Assembly (NCBI GenBank): GCA_037045225.1
Contig: JBAOHZ010000009.1
Coordinates: 3,892,001 to 3,956,000 of the forward strand
Direction: 5' to 3'
DNA: 64,000 nucleotides
Source of the DNA: Nitrospira sp.
Lineage (GTDB): Bacteria > Nitrospirota > Nitrospiria > Nitrospirales > Nitrospiraceae
In this document: one piece after another, positions 1-7,090 of the stretch
Layout of the letters: every line of letters begins with the position of its first letter
Position numbering within the stretch: position 1 is the first letter of the stretch
Translations under genes and position numbers: made by a program
The notes under the pieces: model-generated
Seen by the model: the letters and a program-made list of their open reading frames with translations, nothing else
Told to the model about the DNA's origin: nothing
Databases searched by the model: none

Positions 1-1
1 C

Positions 2-103
2 TTTGATGGTAAGGAAACGATCGAGTATCGCGGGTGGGGAGGATCAGTTCAAAAAACGCTCGAATCTGTCGTGCTTCGCAAGCATTCCATCGAGTCCGCC
101 TAG
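2..103 (+). CDS. 3' end of an unidentified protein cut by the window edge
   Basis: Frame 2 is open from the window edge to a TAG at 101-103 and encodes 33 residues with a protein-like composition (begins FDGKETIEYRGWGG, ends KHSIESA). No family can be named from so short a tail. It points the same way as the sugar genes that follow and ends about 200 bases before the first of them. It could also be a chance open frame. Confidence 0.4.
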   Translation, partial: FDGKETIEYRGWGGSVQKTLESVVLRKHSIESA

Positions 104-212
104 ACTGCAGCGGTTGCCGACGACTAGGAAATTTTTGCCCGGTCGTTCTCCGTTAGCCGCACGCAATACCAAGAAATCCACCCACTTCTGTTTTTTCGGT
201 CACACAGGTCAG

Positions 213-228
213 TGGCATACATCTTGAT
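213..228 (+). promoter_or_regulatory. Candidate sigma-54-type promoter
   Basis: TGGCAT-N5-TTGAT resembles the sigma-54 consensus TGGCAC-N5-TTGCW with correct spacing and the invariant GG, but the -12 GC reads GA. It lies about 70 bases before the first gene of the sugar operon. The mismatch in the -12 element makes this a weak call. Confidence 0.25.
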
Positions 229-246
229 TAGTCTCTTGGTGCCACA

Positions 247-268
247 CTTCGGCTTGTGAGGGCCGAAG
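247..268 (+). promoter_or_regulatory. Inverted repeat in the leader of the sugar operon
   Basis: CTTCGGC (247-253) and GCCGAAG (262-268) form a perfect 7-bp stem with an 8-base loop, 31 bases before the ATG at 300. No T-tract follows. It may be a leader hairpin, or the terminator of the upstream gene. Apart from this and the sigma-54-like site, nothing else was seen in 104-299. Confidence 0.3.
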
Positions 269-299
269 GCCAAATTTAGGGGCCAGAGGGACGACAATC

Positions 300-1493
300 A
301 TGACGCTTCACGCTCAGAGTGCCAAGCTCAATCCTCGATGGTGCCTCGCGCAGGACACGATCGATCGGCAGGATATCGATCATTTGATTGAGTGGCTGCG
401 GACCTATCCTCGCCTCACCAAAGGCGCGGTGACCCTGGACTTTGAACGCCAATGGTCGGAATGGTTGGGGCGTCCCTATTCAGTGCACTGCAACTCCGGT
501 TCGTCCGCCAATCTGTTGATGTATTACGCATTGCTGCGCTCCGGCAAGCTGCGCAACACGAACGTGATCGTCCCGAGTGTCGGATGGGTGACGTCGATCG
601 CCCCGGCGATTCAATTTGGCTTCACACCCCTCATGTGCGAGGCCGATCCTGACACCTTCGGCCTCGACCTGAACCATCTGGAAGATCTCCTACAACGCCA
701 TGACGCGCACACGGTGTTGCTCGTTCAAGTTCTCGGCGTCCCGCATCGCATGCAGGAACTGCAGGCCCTGAAGGACCGGTACGGGTTTTACCTGCTCGAA
801 GATGCCTGTGCCGCCATCGGAGCGGAATATGGCGGCAAGAAGGTCGGCACATTCGGCGACATGGCGAGCTTCTCCTTCTATTTCGGCCATCAGATGTCCA
901 CGATTGAAGGCGGCATGGTGTCGACCAGCGACAAGCATCTGGCGGACATGCTCCTGATGCTGCGCAGCCACGGCTGGAGCAAGGATCTCGACCGGAGCAG
1001 CCATCAGGAGTTGGTGACGCAGTACCAGGTCGACGATTTCCATTCCCCCTTTGTGTTTTACGAACCGGGGTTCAATCTGCGCTCTACCGATCTCAATGCG
1101 TTTATTGGCATCGAACAACTTCACAAATTGGATGGGATGACCGAGCGACGACAGGCCAATCACGAACGGTACCTACAGCACCTCGGTGGCCGGTTTTACA
1201 CGCAGCGCCCACCAGCGGGCTCTAAGGTGGCGAGTATCTCGTTCGGATTACTCGCCGATTCGACTGAGCAACGCCGTCGGATCGTCCGGGCATTGGTCAC
1301 AGAAGGGGTGGAAACGAGAATTTTCTCCGCCGGCAATCTGGGGCTCCATCCGTTCTGGATGAACCGCTACGGGAAAGCCAGCTTCCCGGTGGCGGACCGC
1401 GTGCATCATTGCGGGTTCTTTCTGCCCAATCACGCCTCCATGAACGAACAGGATGTGGCTCATATCGCGCGCATCGTCCTGGAGGCGGCATGA
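300..1493 (+). CDS. DegT/DnrJ/EryC1-family PLP/PMP enzyme lacking the lysine; probable sugar 3-dehydrase
   Basis: The 397-residue protein has the DegT/DnrJ/EryC1/StrS fold signature: the LLEDACAAIGAEY block (about residues 175-187), the FGDMASFSF block and a C-terminal sugar-binding half. At the cofactor-lysine position the sequence reads FYFGHQMSTIEGG, so His197 (CAT at 888-890) stands where aminotransferases have Lys. In this family that substitution is known from PMP-dependent dehydrases such as ColD and the RfbH/E1 type, which remove the C-3 hydroxyl of nucleotide-linked 4-keto sugars. I therefore infer a 3-deoxygenating dehydrase rather than a sugar aminotransferase. It heads the sugar operon; ATG 300 follows a GAGGGA ribosome binding site. 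The substrate is unknown. Confidence 0.88.
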   Translation: MTLHAQSAKLNPRWCLAQDTIDRQDIDHLIEWLRTYPRLTKGAVTLDFERQWSEWLGRPYSVHCNSGSSANLLMYYALLRSGKLRNTNVIVPSVGWVTSIAPAIQFGFTPLMCEADPDTFGLDLNHLEDLLQRHDAHTVLLVQVLGVPHRMQELQALKDRYGFYLLEDACAAIGAEYGGKKVGTFGDMASFSFYFGHQMSTIEGGMVSTSDKHLADMLLMLRSHGWSKDLDRSSHQELVTQYQVDDFHSPFVFYEPGFNLRSTDLNAFIGIEQLHKLDGMTERRQANHERYLQHLGGRFYTQRPPAGSKVASISFGLLADSTEQRRRIVRALVTEGVETRIFSAGNLGLHPFWMNRYGKASFPVADRVHHCGFFLPNHASMNEQDVAHIARIVLEAA

Positions 1494-1545
1494 CGGAATG
1501 TCCGCATTTTCCTGACTATTTATGGAGAGGGGAGCCCGTTCGATC

Positions 1546-2493
1546 ATGAAGACAACCGTACCCCATGTGCTCGTGACCGGCGGCGCCGGTTATCTCGGTT
1601 CCGTGCTCAGCAGACGGTTATTGGATCGAGGCTACAGGGTCACCGTCCTCGACAATTTCATGTATCGGCAGAACAGTCTGATGGACTGTTGTGGCGACGA
1701 GGGCTTTCAGGTGGTGCGAGGCGACTGCCGCGACGAACGGCTGCTGATCGATCTCCTGCGAACCGCCGACCTCATCATTCCATTGGCTGCATTGGTCGGG
1801 GCGCCACTCTGCGACCGGGACCGAGTCGGGGCGTATACCGTCAACTTCGAAGCCGTGCAGCTCCTTTGCAAACTGTCGTCACCGCAGCAGCGGATTATTT
1901 TCCCCGTCACAAACAGCGGGTATGGAATCGGGCAACCGGGAGTCCCCTGTACGGAAGAGTCGCCGCTTCGCCCCATCAGCCTCTATGGCGAGACGAAAGT
2001 CAAAGCCGAGCGGGTCGTGCTGGATCGAGGGAACGCGATCACCCTGCGCCTGGCCACGGTATTCGGCGTATCTCCGAGAATGCGGATGGATTTGCTGGTC
2101 AACGATTTTGTCTGGCGCGCCGTGCAGGATCGCGCGGTGGTCGTGTTCGAGGGGCACTGCAAGCGCAACTACATTCATATCCGAGATGTCGTGCGGACGT
2201 TCCTGCATGCCATCGACCATTTCGATCAGATGAAAGATCGTCCCTACAACGTGGGGCTGGACGATGCCAATCTGTCGAAACTTGAACTGTGCCGGGTTAT
2301 CCAGCGTCTCATTCCGCATTTCGTGTCCTTCGAGGCAGCGATCGGCGAAGACCCGGATAAGCGCGACTACATCGTGTCCAACCAACGGCTGCTCACGACT
2401 GGGTTCACGCCGGAGTGGTCGCTGGAGCGGGGCATTCGTGAATTGATCAAGTGCTACACGATTATCAAAGCCGGTCAATATGCCAATGTCTGA
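1546..2493 (+). CDS. NAD-dependent sugar epimerase/dehydratase (extended SDR)
   Basis: The 315-residue protein begins with a Rossmann dinucleotide-binding loop (LVTGGAGYLGS) and contains the catalytic YGETK (YxxxK) motif near residue 150, typical of extended short-chain dehydrogenases acting on nucleotide-linked sugars. Neighbouring kinase, nucleotidyltransferase and DegT-type genes place it in the same pathway. The frame is open from ATG 1522, but ATG 1546 is preferred because GGAGAGGGGAG (1524-1534) is a well-placed ribosome binding site for it. Whether it is a 4-epimerase, 4,6-dehydratase or reductase cannot be told from the sequence. Confidence 0.88.
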   Translation: MKTTVPHVLVTGGAGYLGSVLSRRLLDRGYRVTVLDNFMYRQNSLMDCCGDEGFQVVRGDCRDERLLIDLLRTADLIIPLAALVGAPLCDRDRVGAYTVNFEAVQLLCKLSSPQQRIIFPVTNSGYGIGQPGVPCTEESPLRPISLYGETKVKAERVVLDRGNAITLRLATVFGVSPRMRMDLLVNDFVWRAVQDRAVVVFEGHCKRNYIHIRDVVRTFLHAIDHFDQMKDRPYNVGLDDANLSKLELCRVIQRLIPHFVSFEAAIGEDPDKRDYIVSNQRLLTTGFTPEWSLERGIRELIKCYTIIKAGQYANV

Positions 2494-2523
2494 TTCGATG
2501 CCAGGCCGACGGGGAGGGCAGCG

Positions 2524-3594
2524 ATGATTATCAGCCGTACGCCTTTTCGAATGTCCTTCTTCGGTGGCGGCACTGACTATCCCGTGTGGTTTCGTGAGCA
2601 TGGCGGGGCTGTGCTCGCCACGACGATCGATAAATATTGCTACATCAGCTGCCGCCGCTTGCCCCCGTTTTTCGAACATCGAACGCGCATTGCCTATTCA
2701 CGCATCGAACATGTGAAGAATAATGACGAGATCGAGCATCCCGCCGTTCGTGGCGTGCTGAAGTATCTCAATATCAACGACGGCCTGGAGATTCATCATG
2801 ACGGAGACCTGCCTGCCCGCACAGGGTTGGGATCCAGCTCGTCGTTCACCGTCGGCTTGCTCCATACCCTCTATGCTCTTCAACACATCATGCCCAGTAA
2901 GGAACAGTTGGCGCAGGCGGCCATCCATGTCGAACAGAACGTGCTCGGCGAAGCCGTCGGGTGTCAGGATCAGGTCCTCGCGGCGCATGGCAGTCTCTGC
3001 AAGGCCACGTTTTTTCAGAATGGAGAGATCGGCCATACCCCCATCATCATGCAGCCCGACCGGCTGGCCGCCTTCCAGAGCCACCTGCAACTCTACTTCA
3101 CGGGATTCTCCCGCATTGCCTCGGAAGTGGCGCGCGAGCAGATCGATTGCACGAAGCAACGCACAGCCGAACTGTTTGCCATGCTGCAGATGGTGGAAGA
3201 AGGCATCGGCATTCTCACCGGTAGCGGCGATTTGTCCGCATTTGGAACCTTGCTACACGAAGCCTGGATGCTCAAACGGCGCTTGACGTCGCGTATCACG
3301 ACGCCGGCGATCGATGAGATCTACACAGCAGCCAGAGCGGCCGGTGCATTGGGTGGAAAATTACTCGGCGCCGGGGGCGGTGGATTTATGCTGCTGTTTG
3401 CCAAGCCGGAGGACCACGAACGCATTCGAGGGGCCCTGCCCGGCTTGTTGCAGGTTCCATTCAAATTTGAAGGTCTGGGCACACAGATCGTGTTCTATCA
3501 GGAGGATCATCTCATGCTCGACGACGTCTGGGCTCAGACCTCGGCCGATATGGCCTCCCGTCTGAAGACCGCGTTGATCGGAAAGGCAGCGTGA
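2524..3594 (+). CDS. GHMP-family sugar kinase (HddA-like heptose kinase)
   Basis: The 356-residue protein opens with RTPFRMSFFGGGTDYP, the N-terminal signature of the D-glycero-D-manno-heptose 7-phosphate kinase / fucokinase branch of GHMP kinases. It has the phosphate-binding loop GLGSSSSFTVGLL near residue 102 and the C-terminal glycine loop GKLLGAGGGGFMLLF. It is followed with a 4-base overlap by a nucleotidyltransferase, the pairing seen for HddA and HddC in GDP-heptose synthesis. ATG 2524 follows GGGAGGG. The substrate (heptose 7-phosphate or another sugar) is inferred from family resemblance only; GmhA and GmhB partners are not in the window. Confidence 0.87.
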   Translation: MIISRTPFRMSFFGGGTDYPVWFREHGGAVLATTIDKYCYISCRRLPPFFEHRTRIAYSRIEHVKNNDEIEHPAVRGVLKYLNINDGLEIHHDGDLPARTGLGSSSSFTVGLLHTLYALQHIMPSKEQLAQAAIHVEQNVLGEAVGCQDQVLAAHGSLCKATFFQNGEIGHTPIIMQPDRLAAFQSHLQLYFTGFSRIASEVAREQIDCTKQRTAELFAMLQMVEEGIGILTGSGDLSAFGTLLHEAWMLKRRLTSRITTPAIDEIYTAARAAGALGGKLLGAGGGGFMLLFAKPEDHERIRGALPGLLQVPFKFEGLGTQIVFYQEDHLMLDDVWAQTSADMASRLKTALIGKAA

Positions 3595-4358
3595 AGATGG
3601 GGCAGGTGGCGGATTGCGATGTGATCATTCTGTGTGGAGGCCTCGGCAGCCGCCTGCAATCGGTGGTGGCGGACCGGCCGAAATCGATGGCGGAGGTTCA
3701 TGGCCGGCCGTTTGTGTCATTGCTCGTCGAACACTTCCTACGCCACGGGGCACGTCGATTCATCTTTAGCACCGGGTATATGGGGGAGATGATCGAGGAG
3801 TGGTTTGGCCGCCACCGGGGTGGGTATGAAACCCTGTTCGTCCGCGATCCTGCTCCTCTGGGAACGGGCGGTGCAGCAGCGAAAGCCATGACACTGGTTC
3901 GGAGCAATCCGTTTCTTGTGCTGAACGGTGATTCATTGTGCGAAATCAACCCGGATCGACTGTTGCAATTTCATGCCAGGAAACGCGCTCGCGCAACGAT
4001 GACGCTTACACCAGCCGACTCGCGCGTGGACACCGGAGCGGTGACGCTTGGAGAAGACGATCGCGTCCTGTCGATGGTCGAAAAGCCGCGCGCTCGGACA
4101 GCGGGATACCACAACGCCGGCATCTATGTGTTTGATCGTACTGTTGAGACGCTGTTTCCGACGACGGCTGCCTGGTCGTTGGAGCGTGAACTTTTTCCCC
4201 GACTCATCACCGAACCCTGCTATGGCTTCGTCACAGCCAGCCCACTGTATGACATCGGAACACCGGAACGCCTGGCGCACTTTCGAGCGACATGGAAAGA
4301 CACCTCAGCCTATTTCCCGGCATCACCGGTTCATCAGACACAAGGATCGATGTTGTAA
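3591..4358 (+). CDS. Sugar-1-phosphate nucleotidyltransferase (HddC-like)
   Basis: The 255-residue protein carries the nucleotidyltransferase signature ILCGGLGSRLQSVVADRPKS, with the PKSMA lysine that binds the nucleotide phosphate, and the metal-binding LNGDSL motif near residue 110. It would activate a sugar 1-phosphate with NTP, most likely as an HddC-type heptose-1-phosphate guanylyltransferase given the kinase immediately upstream. The GTG start at 3591 overlaps the kinase stop; ATG 3597 is an alternative. The nucleotide (GTP, CTP or dTTP) cannot be read from the sequence. Confidence 0.87.
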   Translation: MKMGQVADCDVIILCGGLGSRLQSVVADRPKSMAEVHGRPFVSLLVEHFLRHGARRFIFSTGYMGEMIEEWFGRHRGGYETLFVRDPAPLGTGGAAAKAMTLVRSNPFLVLNGDSLCEINPDRLLQFHARKRARATMTLTPADSRVDTGAVTLGEDDRVLSMVEKPRARTAGYHNAGIYVFDRTVETLFPTTAAWSLERELFPRLITEPCYGFVTASPLYDIGTPERLAHFRATWKDTSAYFPASPVHQTQGSML

Positions 4359-5578
4359 TGGCCCACCACACAGAACCCATTCCACAGACTGCGCATGGAT
4401 TGAACTTTTCCGCGCGCGGGGCACGTTTAATCGGGCAAGAGATGTTTCGGGTGATGGATCGGGCTCAAGTCTTGGAACGGCAGGGGCATCGGATCTATCA
4501 CTTGGAACTCGGCAATCCTCGCCTCGCGCCGCCGAGCGCCATTGTCGACAGCGCCATACAGGCCCTCCGAGAACAGCATCTCGGATATGCGCCGACGGCG
4601 GGGGTGAAAGAATTGCGCGCGGCGCTTGCCGATCGATATGCTTCGTTAACGGGCCAGGCGTTGACTGACGCGCACGTCGTCATGAGTCCGGCCAATCTCC
4701 TGATTCACCAATTCCTGGATATCACCTGCAATCCGGGGGACGAGGTGGTGCTGTTCACACCTGCGTTTCCCTCTTACTGGGCTGCCGCCACCCATCAGGG
4801 CATTCAGGTCAGGCCGGTGCGGTTGGATGAGCGGGACGGATTTCATTTGTCACGACACGCCATCGATACCGCTTTGGCTGCTGAACCCCGGGCGGTGATC
4901 GTTAATAACGCGAACAATCCTACGGGAGCCGTCTACGACTCAGCACTGCTGCGAGAACTCGCGGGACGGTGTGAAGAAGCCGGAATTTGGCTGTTGAGCG
5001 ATGAAACCTACGCTGACCTGACCTTCGACCGTTCATTCTGTACTCTCGCGTCGGCCCAAGCCAGGCATGTCGTTGCGATCTCTTCTTTTTCGAAGGTCTT
5101 TTCGATCCCTGGGTTTCGAACCGGATATGCCTTTGCCCATGAAGCCGTCGCCGAAAAACTGGCGCTCTCGAATTCGACCCTCTATTCGTGTCTGCCGATA
5201 TTCACCCAGCTAGGTTGTTTGGCCGGTCTGACGGTGTTCGATACCTACGCCGATGAGATCCGGACTCGGGGAGCTCGCCTCCTCGGAGTGTGCCATGACC
5301 GCATCAATCGTTCCGGGATCCTTAGCTGCCACAAGCCGGAGTCCGGATTCTATCTGTTCGTGGACATTAGTCGTAGCGGGCTCGACGACATGACCTTTTG
5401 CCAACGGTTGTTGGACGAACACCACACGGCCGTGACACCGGGCCGAAGTTTTGGCAGCGCCTATGCGTCGTTCATCCGTCTGGCCACGTGCGGGCGGGAA
5501 GAGGATGTTTACGAAGGGCTGTCCCGCACGATCGAGTTTGCCCAGTCACTGAGAGGTTGCCGTGTCCAAGCCGCTTGA
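4358..5578 (+). CDS. Class I/II PLP-dependent aminotransferase
   Basis: This 406-residue fold-type I aminotransferase has NNANNPTGAVYDSA (substrate/PLP phosphate region), LLSDETYADLTF (the Asp that contacts the pyridine nitrogen) and SFSKVFSIPGFRTGYA containing the Schiff-base lysine. Unlike the DegT-like protein upstream it is a catalytically complete aminotransferase of the aspartate-aminotransferase type. ATG 4358 overlaps the preceding stop (TAATG) and follows AAGGA; an in-frame ATG at 4292 is less likely. It is translationally coupled to the sugar genes, so it probably supplies an amino group or an amino acid precursor for the modification. The real substrate is unknown. Confidence 0.88.
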   Translation: MAHHTEPIPQTAHGLNFSARGARLIGQEMFRVMDRAQVLERQGHRIYHLELGNPRLAPPSAIVDSAIQALREQHLGYAPTAGVKELRAALADRYASLTGQALTDAHVVMSPANLLIHQFLDITCNPGDEVVLFTPAFPSYWAAATHQGIQVRPVRLDERDGFHLSRHAIDTALAAEPRAVIVNNANNPTGAVYDSALLRELAGRCEEAGIWLLSDETYADLTFDRSFCTLASAQARHVVAISSFSKVFSIPGFRTGYAFAHEAVAEKLALSNSTLYSCLPIFTQLGCLAGLTVFDTYADEIRTRGARLLGVCHDRINRSGILSCHKPESGFYLFVDISRSGLDDMTFCQRLLDEHHTAVTPGRSFGSAYASFIRLATCGREEDVYEGLSRTIEFAQSLRGCRVQAA

Positions 5579-7070
5579 CGTCTTGTTGGTCACCCCGCCC
5601 AGCCGGGTCGCGGTCTATCAATCGCTGAGCCGTGACTTTGCCGCCATCGAACCGCCTGTCTGGTCCGGCTTAATCGCCACGTTTCTCCGGCAACAGGGTT
5701 GCTCTGTTGCCATTCTCGATGCAGAAGCGCAGGGATTGACTCATCAGCAAACGGCGGAACACATCGCGGCCGTCGCCCCTCGACTCGCCGTATTTGTGAT
5801 CTATGGGCAGCAACCATCGGCGTCCACGCAGTGTATGCCTGCCGGGCGACAAGTCTGTGAACTGCTCAATGCCTTGAGTGACGTTCCCACCTTGGTCATG
5901 GGCACACATCCGTCGGCCTTGCCGAAACGCACGCTCCTGGAAGAACCGTATAGGTACGTCTGTCAGGGAGAAGGTCCGGCCACAATCCTGGGACTGCTGA
6001 TCGCGTTACGTGCACCGCAACATTCGCTCCGCGAGGTGCCCGGCTTATGGCACATGGAGAACGGTGTGCCGGTCGGGAATGATCGCGCACCACTCCTGAC
6101 GAATTTGGATCGCCAGCTGCCGGGACAGGCCTGGGATCTGCTCGATATGACCCGGTATCGCGCCCACAATTGGCATTGCTTCGGCCATCTGGAGGCACGG
6201 GCCCCTTACGCATCGCTGCAGACCAGTCTCGGTTGTCCCTTCACCTGTTCGTTTTGCTGTATCAATGCGCCGTTTTCCACAGCCATGCTGAGGACCTGGA
6301 GCCCGGATAACGTCATCGCTCAGATCGACCGGCTCGTCAGAGACTATGGCGTCAGTAACATCAAGATCCCGGACGAAATGTTTGTGTTGAATCGACGGCA
6401 TGTGATCGGTATTTGCGATCGCATTATTGAACGAGGCTATCGGCTCAACATCTGGGCCTATGCCCGGGTAGACAGCGTGCAAGACGAAGTGTTGGCCAAG
6501 CTAGCCCGAGCCGGCTTTACCTGGCTGGGGCTCGGCATCGAATCCGGAAGCCAACATGTTCGGGACGGCGTCGAAAAGGGGCGCTTCGGTGAGCGCGATA
6601 TTGTGGCCACCGTCGACAAGATCCGCTCCTACGGCATACATGTGGCGGCCAACTACATCTTCGGCCTGCCCGATGACACGATGGACAGCATGCGCACGAC
6701 CTTGGACTTGGCCCGTACACTTAATACAGAGTGGGCCAACTTCTACTGCGCGATGGCCTACCCGGGCTCACCGCTCTACGAGCTGGCAAAGCAGAAGCAT
6801 TGGGCGTTGCCGGATGACCAGGACGGTCCAGGCTGGATCGGCTATTCGCAGCATGCCTATGAATGTTGCCCCTTGCCGACCGACAGTCTGACTGCCACAC
6901 AGGTGCTGGCGTTCAGGGATCGGGCTTTTCTCGAGTACTTTACCCATCCGGATTACTTGCACATGCTCCAGCAGACATTCGGGGCGCAGGTCGCCACCCA
7001 TGTGACGGACATGTGCCGGCACCAGGTGCGGCGGCGTCATCACGATGTCGTGGCCGATACAGCGGCCTAG
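5562..7070 (+). CDS. B12-binding-domain radical SAM enzyme
   Basis: The 502-residue protein starts with a cobalamin-binding-like Rossmann domain (about 1-140) and continues into a radical SAM domain with CPFTCSFC (Cys225, Cys229, Cys232), the CxxxCxxC motif that ligates the 4Fe-4S cluster. The GIESGSQHVRDGVEKG segment near residue 325 is the family's SAM/glycine-rich motif. Members of this family methylate or rearrange unactivated carbons (BchE/HpnP-like). Within a sugar operon, C-methylation or another radical modification of the glycan is a reasonable inference. The GTG start at 5562 overlaps the aminotransferase end by 17 bases. Confidence 0.88.
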   Translation: MSKPLDVLLVTPPSRVAVYQSLSRDFAAIEPPVWSGLIATFLRQQGCSVAILDAEAQGLTHQQTAEHIAAVAPRLAVFVIYGQQPSASTQCMPAGRQVCELLNALSDVPTLVMGTHPSALPKRTLLEEPYRYVCQGEGPATILGLLIALRAPQHSLREVPGLWHMENGVPVGNDRAPLLTNLDRQLPGQAWDLLDMTRYRAHNWHCFGHLEARAPYASLQTSLGCPFTCSFCCINAPFSTAMLRTWSPDNVIAQIDRLVRDYGVSNIKIPDEMFVLNRRHVIGICDRIIERGYRLNIWAYARVDSVQDEVLAKLARAGFTWLGLGIESGSQHVRDGVEKGRFGERDIVATVDKIRSYGIHVAANYIFGLPDDTMDSMRTTLDLARTLNTEWANFYCAMAYPGSPLYELAKQKHWALPDDQDGPGWIGYSQHAYECCPLPTDSLTATQVLAFRDRAFLEYFTHPDYLHMLQQTFGAQVATHVTDMCRHQVRRRHHDVVADTAA

Positions 7071-7090
7071 CGGAACACAGGGGGAAAGGA

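Noticed and set aside
1879..2679. Long minus-strand open frame opposite the epimerase gene
   Set aside because: It lies antisense to a clear SDR-family gene and has no ribosome binding site or family motif. The same applies to 7760-8770, 11588-12493, 19880-20887 and 32461-33522, all antisense shadows of GC-rich genes.
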